Shown here: piece after piece, positions 16,103 through 24,772 of the stretch | How the letters are laid out: the number at the start of each line of letters is the position of its first letter | Numbering within the stretch: the stretch's first letter is position 1 | Origin: Palsa-851 sp035534435 | GTDB taxonomy: Bacteria > Chloroflexota > Dormibacteria > Aeolococcales > Aeolococcaceae | Direction: 5' to 3' | NCBI GenBank assembly: GCA_035534435.1 | Contig: DATLRX010000110.1 | Location: 1-50,694, forward strand | DNA: 50,694 nt | The notes under the pieces: model-generated | The model's input: only the letters and a program-made list of their open reading frames with translations | What the model was told of the DNA's origin: nothing | Database searches by the model: none | Translations under genes and position numbers: made by a program

Positions 16103-16611
16103 AGACCAACATCGCGCTCGTGGAGCGTGCGCTGGAACTCGCGCGAGTGGATTGGTCGCCATCGCGACGGCAGCCCCGCCTCGAGTGGGTCGTCGTGGCA
16201 ACCGTGCTTGCGGTCGCCGGCGCGCTGAGCGCGGATGCGCTCCTGGTGAAGGCCGGCACCGCGATCTTCCCATCGACAATCGGGTATGAGCATTTCCGTT
16301 TCGACGATTACGCCAAGCTCACCGTCATCGGCGTGGTGATCGGTTGCGCCGGCTGGCCGGTGGTCACCAGGATCACGTCAGCGCCGCGGTGGCTGTTCAG
16401 CCGGCTCGCCGTGCTGATCTCGCTTGTCCTGTTCCTCCCCGATGTCTGGTTGCTGATGCGGCATCAGCCCCCGAGTGGCGTGCTCGTGTTGATGATCATG
16501 CACGTCGCGGTGGCCGTCATCACCTACCAGGTGGTTGTCCGCGTCGCTCCCGCGCGGGATCCGCGCAGCCCCCACAGGACCGCGTTCATGCGCCTCGACG
16601 AGGAAACGTAA
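16099..16611 (+). CDS. Uncharacterised four-helix membrane protein
   Basis: 170 residues from GTG 16099. A short amphipathic N-terminus (VERALELARVDW) is followed by four hydrophobic helices (about 30-50, 72-92, 100-118, 127-147) and a polar tail. I do not recognise the family; the arrangement resembles small DUF6069-like membrane proteins, which is only a likeness. No Shine-Dalgarno sequence precedes GTG 16099. An in-frame ATG at 16027 would add a residue stretch without clear character. It lies between the two-component system and a LysE exporter, with no functional hint. Confidence 0.6.
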   Translation: MKTNIALVERALELARVDWSPSRRQPRLEWVVVATVLAVAGALSADALLVKAGTAIFPSTIGYEHFRFDDYAKLTVIGVVIGCAGWPVVTRITSAPRWLFSRLAVLISLVLFLPDVWLLMRHQPPSGVLVLMIMHVAVAVITYQVVVRVAPARDPRSPHRTAFMRLDEET

Positions 16612-16655
16612 GCCGCGTCGTCAGACGCCCACGCCTCGGCTAGAGTCGGGGCACC

Positions 16656-17279
16656 ATGCATGCAGCAGCGATCGGATTCGGCCTCGGCTTCTTCGTCGCC
16701 CTGCAACTCGGCCCGATGTCGCTCTTTCTCATTCGCTCGACACTGCGCAGCGGATGGACGGTCGGCCTCGCGATCGGCGCGGGCATCGCGTGCATCGACG
16801 GGTTGTACGCCGCCGCCGGTGCGGGCGGCGCCACTCCCCTCCTCAGCATCCAGCCCGTGCGCCTGACGCTCGGACTCATCGGCGCCACAGTCCTGATCTG
16901 GCTTGGAGCGCGAACCCTCTACAGCGCCGCTCGCGTGCGCGTGGGCACTGAGACGTCCTTCGAGACGTCGACGCCGGGGCGGGCGTTTCTCACGGCACTC
17001 GGCAGCACTGCGTCGAACCCCTCCACCATCGCTTCCTGGGGAGCGATCTTCGCCGCGGCGAGCACCGCCGGACTCGTGCACACCACGAACGCCGCGGTCC
17101 TGCTCGTCGCCGGCGTGGCGGTGGGCAGCCTGACCTGGGTATCCCTACTCGCGACGGGCGTGGCGCTCGCGCGGCGGTCGATGAGCGCACGCGCGGTCCG
17201 TGTCACGGACGGTGTCGCGGGTGTCGGGCTGGTCGGATTCGGTGGCGCGCTGGCGTATACCACCATCCACGATCGCTGA
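16656..17279 (+). CDS. LysE-family translocator
   Basis: 207 residues with six predicted helices and the family entry GFGLGFFVALQLGPMSLFLIR, where the Gly-Pro of the first helix is the LysE/RhtB hallmark. A second signature is SNPSTIASWGAIFAA in helix 4. These proteins export amino acids or related compounds. TAGAGT lies nine bases before ATG 16656, with no ribosome-binding site. The substrate is not predictable. Confidence 0.88.
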   Translation: MHAAAIGFGLGFFVALQLGPMSLFLIRSTLRSGWTVGLAIGAGIACIDGLYAAAGAGGATPLLSIQPVRLTLGLIGATVLIWLGARTLYSAARVRVGTETSFETSTPGRAFLTALGSTASNPSTIASWGAIFAAASTAGLVHTTNAAVLLVAGVAVGSLTWVSLLATGVALARRSMSARAVRVTDGVAGVGLVGFGGALAYTTIHDR

Positions 17280-17299
17280 GCCGAGCGCGACGCGCGACG

Positions 17300-18517
17300 T
17301 TACGCGCCGGACCCGGTCCACTGCTGCCTGCGGTGCGGTTGCGTCGCAAAGGCATCGCGAACGCGACGACGCAGTGCCGCGTCGAGGATCACGTCGGCGC
17401 CGACACGTGCGAGGACTTCTGCGGCCTGCAACATCGCTTTCTCAGCTCGCGGCGTCACCGCCGCCTCCCGAAACGCGTGCGTGTGCGGCCCAACGCCCTC
17501 GTCTGCAATCGCGAACTCCGGATGCAACGTGGGTGCCGCGTAGGAAACATCACCCACGTCGGTGGAGCCCGTCCGCGCCCAGGGCTCGATTGCATCTTCC
17601 TTGAGTCCGACACCTGCCAGATGCACGCTGGTGCGCTCGGCGAGGACGGCGTTCGAGCGCAGATCGAGATAGGTCTCCTTCTCGTCGAGTTGGAGCTCGC
17701 ATCCCGTCGCGCGCGCCGCGGCTTCGAAGATCGCGCGGAACCGGGCGTTCATACCGCGCAGATACTCGCCGTCGCGCGCTCGTGTCAGGTACTCGCCGCG
17801 GGTGCGTTCCGGGATGATGTTGGGCGCCGTGCCACCCTCGATGATGAAGCCGTGCACGCGGGCGTCGTCGCGCAGCTGCTGGCGCCAGAGTGAGATGCCG
17901 TTGTACGCGTGCACGAAGGCGTCGAGTGCGTTGATGCCCTGATCGGGATGACCGGCCGCGTGCGCGGCCCTGCCGCGAAACGTCCATTCCCAGTGAGTGC
18001 ACGCGAGCGCGTACTGCACCGACGCCGTCCGATCCGACGGATGGAAGATCAGCACGGCGTCGCAGTCGTCGAACAGGCCGTCGGCACAGAGCGGGATCTT
18101 GCCGCCGCCACCCTCCTCCGCCGGGGTACCGACGATGGTCACACGCGCTTCGACCCCGCGGCCGTCGAGTGTCTTCGCCAGCGCGATGCCGGCGCCCGCC
18201 GACGAGGTCGCGATGAGGTTGTGCCCGCATGCATGCCCGAGGCCGCGCAACGCGTCGTACTCGCACAGGAACGCCACGTGCGGTCCGCCCTTCCCATGCC
18301 GGGCGACGAAGGCGGTCGGCATCCCGGACACGCCTCGCTCGAGCTGGAACCCGTGCTGCTCGATGATGCCGCTGAGGAGGCGTGACGACTCGACTTCCTC
18401 GAAGCCGATCTCGGCGAGCGCGTGGATCGCTCGCGACGTCGTGAGAAGGTCGTCGGCGCAGGCTGTCGCTCCGTCGTGGATCGCCGAGTAGGTATCCACC
18501 GATGCAGTCGTGGTCAT
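17300..18517 (-). CDS. M20-family amidohydrolase/carboxypeptidase
   Basis: 405 residues. Zinc-site motifs of peptidase M20D: CEYDALRGLGHACGHNL, VGTPAEEGGGGK (general base Glu) and the late GPHTHAF segment. The lid domain with RGRAAHAAGHPDQGINALD is also clear. Relatives cleave N-acyl amino acids, indole-acetyl conjugates or p-aminobenzoyl-glutamate. ATG 18517 has GAGGAG eight bases upstream; the frame continues to 18733 but overlaps the divergent transketolase gene. Divergent from that gene with 121 bases between them. Confidence 0.88.
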   Translation of the reverse strand: MTTTASVDTYSAIHDGATACADDLLTTSRAIHALAEIGFEEVESSRLLSGIIEQHGFQLERGVSGMPTAFVARHGKGGPHVAFLCEYDALRGLGHACGHNLIATSSAGAGIALAKTLDGRGVEARVTIVGTPAEEGGGGKIPLCADGLFDDCDAVLIFHPSDRTASVQYALACTHWEWTFRGRAAHAAGHPDQGINALDAFVHAYNGISLWRQQLRDDARVHGFIIEGGTAPNIIPERTRGEYLTRARDGEYLRGMNARFRAIFEAAARATGCELQLDEKETYLDLRSNAVLAERTSVHLAGVGLKEDAIEPWARTGSTDVGDVSYAAPTLHPEFAIADEGVGPHTHAFREAAVTPRAEKAMLQAAEVLARVGADVILDAALRRRVRDAFATQPHRRQQWTGSGA

Positions 18518-18638
18518 GCGGCGCTCCTCGTGTGATCGCTTCGGCTGCTCGTGAGAGCTCCCATGATCGCGCCAACGGCAGCGGTCAGGCATGCGCCGTC
18601 GGCGCTCACGGCATCGACACCCGGCTATCCTGCCGGGC

Positions 18639-20987
18639 GTGGATCCCGAGCTGTACGCCGCCGCCGAGGCATCCTTCGCCGACTGGGAAGTCGTCAAAGA
18701 CGTCGTCGACGAGTTCATCGACCTCGCGCTCAACTATCGCCAGAGCGGCCATCCGGGAGGGTCGCGCTCGAAGGTGCACCTGCTGCTCGCGACGATGCTC
18801 TCGGGGGCGATGCGCTGGGACATCCGCCGGCCGTGGCTCCCGTACGCCGACCGCTTCGTCCTCTCGGCCGGGCACACCGCGCCCGTCGTCTACGCGGCGC
18901 TCGCCGCGCTGAACGAGGTGCTTCGCGTGCGCGCCGCGCGCGAGGACGATCCCGCATTCGCCTTTCCCGACGCCGGCAGATGGGCGCTCACATTCGAGGA
19001 CCTGCTCATGCTCCGCCGCCGCCACGGCCTCGCCGGCCACCCGGAGATGGCGGGCAAGACGCTGTTCTTCAAGTTCAACACGGGGCCGTCGGGGCACGGC
19101 ATGCCGCCGTCCGCCGGAGAGGCGCTGGCCCTCAAGCTCGCCGGCGCTGGTGATGTCCGCGTCTTCGTCGTCGAGGGGGAAGGGGGCCTCACCGCCGGCG
19201 CGAGTCACGAGACGCGCAACGCGGCGTGGGGGCTCGGCCTGTCGAACCTCGTGTTCCTCGTCGACTGGAACGACTACGGCATCGACGATTTCGCCGCATC
19301 GTCGGTCGTGCCGGGCACGCCCGCGACATGGTTCGGCGCGTACGACTGGCGCGTCACCGGCACGATGGACGGCAGCGAGTGGGCGCCGGTGACGCGAGCG
19401 GTCCTCGAGGCCGCGCGTGGTGACAACCCGGACCGTGTCCCGTCCGTCGCGTGGTTCCGCACCCGCAAGGGCCGCGGGTATCTCAAGTACGACAACAAGA
19501 GTCACGGCTCACCGCACGCGATGAACAGCGGACCGTTCTGGGAGCTGCGCCGCGAGTTCATGACAAAGTACGGCATGAACTATGTCGGCGTGGACGCGCC
19601 GGCTCCGTCGGACCCTGCCGCGATACGCGAGCAGGCCGCAGAGAATCTCCGACGCGCGGCAGCGGTCCTCGCTGAGCACCCGAAGGTCGTCGACTCCGTG
19701 TCGAACCGGCTGATCAACCTCGCTGCTTCGGTGCCAGACGAGATCGACGGCGTGACGATCGCCGGTCGCGGCGCGGAGGTGTTCGGCGATCCCCACCTGA
19801 CCGACTTCCGCAACTACCCTGCGGAGCTGTATCGCAAGCCGGGAGACAAGCAACCGAACCGCGCGGCCTTCGGCGCCTGGGCCTCGTGGGTGAACGCGAC
19901 CGCGCAGCGCGACTACGGCCGCCCGCTGTTCATCGCGGCCTCGGCTGACCTCGCCGACTCGACGGCGCTTGCGGGCTTCGGGCGGGACTTCGGAGACCTG
20001 CCCGGCAGCGGCTGGTACCAACGGGACACGAACCCGCACGGGGCGCTCCTGCCGACCGAGATCACCGAGTTCACCAACGCCGGGATGATCGTCGGGCTCG
20101 CGACGGTCAACATGGCGCGCGACCCGTTCAACGATTTCAACGGATTCTGGGGCGCGTGCTCGACCTACGGCTCGTTCAGCTACCTCAAGTATGGCGAGAT
20201 GCGCCTGTTCAGCCAGCTCGCGCAGGATTGCGAGCTCAAGGTGGGCAAGGTGCTCTGGGTGGCAGGTCATTCCGGCCCCGAGACAGCAGAGGACTCGCGG
20301 ACGCACTTCGGCATCTACGAACCCGGTGTCACGCAGCTGTTCCCCGAGGGCAAGGTGATCGACCTCCACCCGTGGGAGTTCAACGAGGTGCCGGTCGTGC
20401 TCGCAGCGGCGCTCGCGACCGACGTGCCGATCGTCGCGCTCCACCTCACGCGGCCCGCGATCGAGCTTCCTGATCGCGAAGCGCTGGGCATGCCGAGTCA
20501 CTTCGAGGCGGCGCGCGGAGCGTACGTGCTCCGGCAGTTCAGCGCCGGCAGCGCTCCGATGGGGACCGTTGTCGTGCAGGGCACGACATCGACCGCGAAT
20601 CTCGTCAAGGCGCTGCCCGAGCTCGACGCGCGGGGACTCAACGTCAAGATCGTCGCCGCGATCAGCCCACAGCTCTTCCGCATGCAGCCGGCCGCATATC
20701 GCGACGACGTCATCGCACCAGCGGACCGCCTTGACGCGATGGCGATCACCAACCGGACGTTCAAGCTCATGCGCGACTGGGTTGACGGCCCCCTCGCCGC
20801 CGAGTATTCGATGGCCGCGGACTGGGACAACCGCTGGCGCACCGGAGGTTCTGTCGACGAGGTGATGGATGAGGCGCACCTGACGACGCCGTACATCCTC
20901 GACGGGATCGAGCGGTTCGTGCGCGACCGCGAGAGCCGGTTGCGACGGCTCCACGAGTTGATGTCCGCCGCCGACCGCCGGACGTAG
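18639..20987 (+). CDS. Atypical long transketolase-family enzyme
   Basis: 782 residues, longer than usual transketolase (about 660). N-terminal TPP domain: SGHPGGS, SAGHTAPVVYAAL, TGPSGHGMPPSAGEALA and VVEGEGGLTAGASHE...WNDYGID, so the Mg-TPP motif is GEG rather than GDG. Central pyrimidine domain: SADLADSTALAGF, EFTNAGMIVGLA and an active-site-like AEDSRTHFG replacing the classical DGPTHQ. A C-terminal transketolase domain follows with VVQGTTSTANLV. TPP-dependent two-carbon transfer is likely but the substrates may differ from the standard enzyme. GTG 18639 has TATCCT seven bases upstream and no ribosome-binding site. Confidence 0.85.
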   Translation: MDPELYAAAEASFADWEVVKDVVDEFIDLALNYRQSGHPGGSRSKVHLLLATMLSGAMRWDIRRPWLPYADRFVLSAGHTAPVVYAALAALNEVLRVRAAREDDPAFAFPDAGRWALTFEDLLMLRRRHGLAGHPEMAGKTLFFKFNTGPSGHGMPPSAGEALALKLAGAGDVRVFVVEGEGGLTAGASHETRNAAWGLGLSNLVFLVDWNDYGIDDFAASSVVPGTPATWFGAYDWRVTGTMDGSEWAPVTRAVLEAARGDNPDRVPSVAWFRTRKGRGYLKYDNKSHGSPHAMNSGPFWELRREFMTKYGMNYVGVDAPAPSDPAAIREQAAENLRRAAAVLAEHPKVVDSVSNRLINLAASVPDEIDGVTIAGRGAEVFGDPHLTDFRNYPAELYRKPGDKQPNRAAFGAWASWVNATAQRDYGRPLFIAASADLADSTALAGFGRDFGDLPGSGWYQRDTNPHGALLPTEITEFTNAGMIVGLATVNMARDPFNDFNGFWGACSTYGSFSYLKYGEMRLFSQLAQDCELKVGKVLWVAGHSGPETAEDSRTHFGIYEPGVTQLFPEGKVIDLHPWEFNEVPVVLAAALATDVPIVALHLTRPAIELPDREALGMPSHFEAARGAYVLRQFSAGSAPMGTVVVQGTTSTANLVKALPELDARGLNVKIVAAISPQLFRMQPAAYRDDVIAPADRLDAMAITNRTFKLMRDWVDGPLAAEYSMAADWDNRWRTGGSVDEVMDEAHLTTPYILDGIERFVRDRESRLRRLHELMSAADRRT

Positions 20988-21043
20988 GGCTGCGCCGCCC
21001 ACTCGGGAGGTGGCCTGAAACGTTCGGCTGCCGGTCGATCGGA

Positions 21044-22402
21044 CTAGATGTCGTCCCTGCGCAGCGTGTGCGGTCCGTACTTCAACGAGGTGGCCTTGCC
21101 CGCGGCGTTCACGGAGAAGCTCACCTCCTCGCCATAGTGTCCGTAGTCGTCGCCCTCGACGATCGTGAAACGGCGTGCGCCGTCAGGACGCAGCCGTGCG
21201 GCTGACGCGAGCGGCGCCGGGTCGGTCGGATCGAGCAGGTAGAGCGCACGGTTGATACGCCCGACGATGAACTCCCCGGAGTCGCCGCGATACTGCCCGA
21301 TGAAGCGTCCGAGACTCGTGCGGGTGTGACCATGCGCGGTTTCCGCGGCGCTCTCCCATCGCCTGCTCACCCACGACACCGTGTGAAAGAACATGTCGAG
21401 CGACACTGCCGCGGTCGGGGCGGCGGTATTGGTGAGCACCGCCGCCGCGATGCGAAGCTCGGGCGAGAACCCGATCTTCGTGACGAACCCGGGGTATCCC
21501 CCGCTGTGGCCGCGAATGCCGATGCCTTCGACATGCCAGATCATCCAGCCGAGGCCGTGATTCGGTTCCTCGTGGCGCTGCCACTGCGTCCGTTGCATCT
21601 CGCGGCGCGAGAGATCCGAGACCAGGCCGCCGGCGCCGGGGAAATGAGCCTGTTGATAGCGAAGCAGGTCCGGCACCGTCGAGACGAGTCCCCCCGCGGC
21701 CGCGAACGCGCGCGCCTCGGCGTGACGGGTCGGGCGCAGCGGTTCGCCGTGCCGGCGGTAGTAGTACCCGGTGGCGAGCGTCTTACGCACGCGCGGCAGC
21801 AGCGACGGAGCACTCCCGCTCAACCCGAGCGGCCGCAGCACATCGCGCTGCAGCAGCGCCTCGAACGGTGTCGAGGTCACGGCCTCCAGTGCCTCGCCGA
21901 GGAGCGCATACGCGACGTTGGAGTAGCGAAACCCTGCGGACGGTTCGGCGAATGTCAACTGCTGCCGCGCCTCCCGGCGCAGGGTGTCGCGGTCCGGGAA
22001 GTCGTCGTCGCCCCAGTGGTTCGAGCCGTCGCGGATGACGCCGCCGCCATGGATCAGCAGGTGTCGGATGTCGATGTCCTTCGCGCGCGGCAGCTTGCGC
22101 GTCCACTCGAGATAGGTCGTGATGGGCTCGTCCAGGCGGAGGCGGCCGGCCTCCACCTGCTGCATGACGAGCGTGGCTGTCATCGTCTTCGTGATGGACG
22201 CGCAGCGATAGCTCGTGTCCGCGGCGGTCGCCACGCGCTTCGACGCAACGTCCGCATAGCCGAGCGCGTCCGAGAGCACGATACGGTTGTTGTGGCTGAA
22301 CCCGAAGGAGATGCCCGGAACTTCGTCGGCGGTCGCCCGCGACCGGATCCAGCGCCTCGAGATCTCAGCGGCGTCCGCCAGTTGAGTCGCGGTGACGGTC
22401 AT
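21044..22402 (-). CDS. Serine hydrolase of the class C beta-lactamase family
   Basis: 452 residues with the penicillin-binding fold motifs: SITK (Ser-x-x-Lys) in YRCASITKTMTATLV, YSN in FRYSNVAYALLGEAL and the third motif HSG in RGHSGGYPG. A C-terminal domain of about 110 residues (beta-rich, ending LKYGPHTLRRDD) follows, as in many esterase/peptidase members. No signal peptide is visible, so it is probably cytoplasmic. TACGCT lies seven bases before ATG 22402. Substrate unknown; true beta-lactamase activity is unlikely to be assigned from this. Confidence 0.87.
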   Translation of the reverse strand: MTVTATQLADAAEISRRWIRSRATADEVPGISFGFSHNNRIVLSDALGYADVASKRVATAADTSYRCASITKTMTATLVMQQVEAGRLRLDEPITTYLEWTRKLPRAKDIDIRHLLIHGGGVIRDGSNHWGDDDFPDRDTLRREARQQLTFAEPSAGFRYSNVAYALLGEALEAVTSTPFEALLQRDVLRPLGLSGSAPSLLPRVRKTLATGYYYRRHGEPLRPTRHAEARAFAAAGGLVSTVPDLLRYQQAHFPGAGGLVSDLSRREMQRTQWQRHEEPNHGLGWMIWHVEGIGIRGHSGGYPGFVTKIGFSPELRIAAAVLTNTAAPTAAVSLDMFFHTVSWVSRRWESAAETAHGHTRTSLGRFIGQYRGDSGEFIVGRINRALYLLDPTDPAPLASAARLRPDGARRFTIVEGDDYGHYGEEVSFSVNAAGKATSLKYGPHTLRRDDI

Positions 22403-22439
22403 CCCGTTGAGCGTATCGGGTCGGACCGCACGGCGGAAG

Positions 22440-23033
22440 TCACACCTTCAGGTCGGCGCGCTCCACGGCGGCGATCGCGGGCGCGTCGCCGGTGAGCGTC
22501 ACGTCGGCGGTTGCCCGCCTGCCGCTCAGGTAGAGGCCGAGCTCGCTGGCGGGCCCCGTCAGCGTCGCCGTCGTTCCCGAGCCGTAGGTGCGCCGCCGGC
22601 CGTCGGGTAGCACGAGCGCGAGACCGTACGGCCGGATGCGACGTGCGATGCGGCGTGCCGTGTACCCGGTCATCCGCCAGTACAGCGCTTCGAGATCGTC
22701 CGTCCTCGGCCGCGGACCGAGGCCGTTCGCGCGCCGCACGTCCTCGTGGTGGATGAAGTACTCGAGGCCGCTGAAGACGTTGCGAAGGCGCGGGAGACGC
22801 CATGGTACGAGCGGCGCTCCCGCCCGCAGCCGCGCGATCATCGCCGGGTAACCCTTGGCCTTCTCCGCGGCCCGCTGCGCGTCCGACCAGCGGTGGAAAT
22901 GCTCGCGGAGCACGAGATGCGCGGCGAGGTCGGCGGTCGTCCACCCCGCGCAGAGCGTGGGCGCGTCCGGGCCGAGCTCGACGAGGAGATCGCAGAGCTC
23001 CCGTCGCTCGCGGACGTCGATGAGCTCCGTCAT
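22440..23033 (-). CDS. DinB-like/maleylpyruvate-isomerase-family protein (TIGR03085 type)
   Basis: 197 residues. The N-terminal helical bundle has CAGWTTADLAAHLVLREHFH and YFIHHEDVRRANGL, giving the Asp/His metal ligands of the mycothiol-dependent maleylpyruvate isomerase/DinB fold; a C-terminal sterol-carrier-like domain ends with GDAPAIAAVERADLKV. Known relatives are typical of actinobacteria that make mycothiol. ATG 23033 overlaps the stop of the dienelactone hydrolase gene (ATGA), so the two are one operon. The cofactor and reaction here are inferred only from the family. Confidence 0.8.
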   Translation of the reverse strand: MTELIDVRERRELCDLLVELGPDAPTLCAGWTTADLAAHLVLREHFHRWSDAQRAAEKAKGYPAMIARLRAGAPLVPWRLPRLRNVFSGLEYFIHHEDVRRANGLGPRPRTDDLEALYWRMTGYTARRIARRIRPYGLALVLPDGRRRTYGSGTTATLTGPASELGLYLSGRRATADVTLTGDAPAIAAVERADLKV

Positions 23034-23719
23034 GCCGGCGCCTCCGCTGCGAGATGCCGTGCGAAGAAGTCCAGCGTCCGCCGCCAGGCGTCCGCGGAGG
23101 CGGACGCATCGTGGGCGCGTCCCTGGTCGTTGAAGAAGGAGTGCTTTGCGCCTGGGTAGATCTTGATGTCGTGGGTGACGCCCGCCGCAGTGAGTTGCGC
23201 CTCGAGCTTCCGGCCCGAGCGTGCCGTGAAGTCCTTCCCCGGGTAGCTGCCGACCACCGGGCAGAGCCGGCGGACCGTCTCGATCGGCCGCGGGTTGGTG
23301 CCGTAGAACGGCGCGATCGCGCGCAGCCGTCGCTCGCGCGTCGCCCATACGATGACGACGCCGCCACCCATGCAGAAACCGATCGCGCCGATCCGATTCG
23401 CGTCGACCTCGGGCATGGCGACGAGGTGGTCGAGCGCAGCGCTCAACTCCGGGACAGCGGCGGGCTCGCGACCCGAGACCATGGCTCCGAAGAGGCGTGC
23501 CATGCAGACGACGCGGCTGCGGCCGGTGAAGAGATCGACGGCCAGCGCGACGTATCCCTCCCGGGCAAAGCGCCCGGCGACGTCGCGGATGTTGTCGTTG
23601 AGCCCGTACGCCTCATGGATCACCACGACGCCCGGGTGCGGCCCAGCGCCGTCAGGCAGTGCGACGTAGCCGTTCAGCATGGCCTCCGGGGTCGGAATCG
23701 AGACCGCTCGCGTGATCAT
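23030..23719 (-). CDS. Dienelactone hydrolase family protein
   Basis: 229 residues, the usual length. Motifs: VVVIHEAYGLNDNIRDVAGRF split across the first strand and helix, the nucleophile elbow GFCMGGG (Cys), and the His in GAKHSFFND. Dienelactone hydrolases open dienelactones in aromatic degradation or act as general esterases. TATCCA lies five bases before ATG 23719, a leaderless arrangement. The downstream DinB-like gene overlaps by four bases. Confidence 0.9.
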   Translation of the reverse strand: MITRAVSIPTPEAMLNGYVALPDGAGPHPGVVVIHEAYGLNDNIRDVAGRFAREGYVALAVDLFTGRSRVVCMARLFGAMVSGREPAAVPELSAALDHLVAMPEVDANRIGAIGFCMGGGVVIVWATRERRLRAIAPFYGTNPRPIETVRRLCPVVGSYPGKDFTARSGRKLEAQLTAAGVTHDIKIYPGAKHSFFNDQGRAHDASASADAWRRTLDFFARHLAAEAPA

Positions 23720-23973
23720 GCCGATGGATACGACTCCGTGATGCGGGTGGCCTCCCGCGTCCGATTATCGACGACGCAATCCTCTCCGTGACGTCAGCGG
23801 TGACAGGATCATGCGAGCGGACGCGCTCGGTATGACACCCCGTCACTCGCGGGTAACGGCGCTTCGCAAACCGTCGCACACTCATGCGCGCCGAACTTCC
23901 GGTGCGTTCCCATTGACACCAGAGAGGCGTGCAACGGACGCACGCATGAGATGGGGATCTTGGGGGTGAAACC
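23720..23973. other. Intergenic region of 254 bases between divergent genes
   Basis: Holds the leaderless-type promoter of the dienelactone hydrolase gene at its left end and, presumably, the promoter of the Cys/His-rich protein at its right end. CATTGACACC near 23911 gives a good -35 but no convincing -10 follows. A 9-codon ATG frame (23951-23980) ends overlapping GTG 23977. No RNA gene or repeat is seen. Confidence 0.4.
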
Positions 23974-24726
23974 GTGGTGACGATGGATAGTCCCGCCGGC
24001 GAGAGAGCGCGACGATGGCACCAGGGGGTGCCGAGTGTCAGCACCCTGTTTCGCCGTGGAAAACAGGACGACGCCGTTGAAGCCGTGGCGCCGAGCACGG
24101 TCGCGTGCTCGATGCGTCGATGCACGAGCATGAGCGCCAGGCCGTGTTCCTACCGTGACCGGCGCGAGCGCTCGTGCCCCACGGCGTTCTGCGCGGCGCA
24201 CAGCGTTTCCGTCGGAGGCGCCACGTACTGCCGTCGCCACGCGGGTACGGTGCAGGCCATCGGCGAGCTCGCGAAGAACCCAAGCGGCCTCCCCGATCTC
24301 TCGGATCGCGGCCCCGCGCTCATCAACTGGATCGCGCGTGACCTCGACAAGGACATCCGGACGCTGCTCGTCCGCACCCTCCGGCCGGGTGAGAGTGTCA
24401 TCGTCGACGATGCGGTACGCCTCAAGCACGACCACCGGCGCCAGGCGCGATGGGAGCGCAGCTGGCGCATCGTGGAACACACGGGCCCGGTGCTCGCGGT
24501 GACCGTGCACATGGCGGAGGACGACGAGTCCCGCATCCACGTCCGTGTTGGCGCGGAGATGGTCGCCCAAAGCGTGCCGCCGTGGATCGCTCGTCGCTCC
24601 CAGGGAGTCGAGGTGGAAGCGGCGATCGACATCTCGCAGCGCCAGCTCTTCTATCAGATGCTCGAGGACAACATCTCTGCGGCGATCGTTCGGTTCCGCG
24701 CCCGCGAGGATTGCATCGCGGCGTAG
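23974..24726 (+). CDS. Uncharacterised protein with N-terminal Cys/His-rich (probable zinc) motif
   Basis: 250 residues. Residues 45-90 have seven Cys and two His, including ARPCSYRD, SCPTAFCAAH and YCRRHAG, which looks like a small treble-clef or B-box-like zinc site. The rest is alpha/beta without known motifs: a GPALINWIARDLDKDI helix, then a duplicated beta segment and a C-terminal helix. Function unknown; it could bind nucleic acid or protein. GTG 23974 has GGGGG seven bases upstream; GTG 23977 and ATG 23983 are alternatives. Confidence 0.65.
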   Translation: MVTMDSPAGERARRWHQGVPSVSTLFRRGKQDDAVEAVAPSTVACSMRRCTSMSARPCSYRDRRERSCPTAFCAAHSVSVGGATYCRRHAGTVQAIGELAKNPSGLPDLSDRGPALINWIARDLDKDIRTLLVRTLRPGESVIVDDAVRLKHDHRRQARWERSWRIVEHTGPVLAVTVHMAEDDESRIHVRVGAEMVAQSVPPWIARRSQGVEVEAAIDISQRQLFYQMLEDNISAAIVRFRAREDCIAA

Positions 24727-24772
24727 CGCGGGCTAACGACTCAGGCCGATGAGCATTCCCACAGTGGAAGGA

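Noticed and set aside
19509..21002. Minus-strand frame of 497 codons
   Set aside because: Antisense of the transketolase gene, without domain features.
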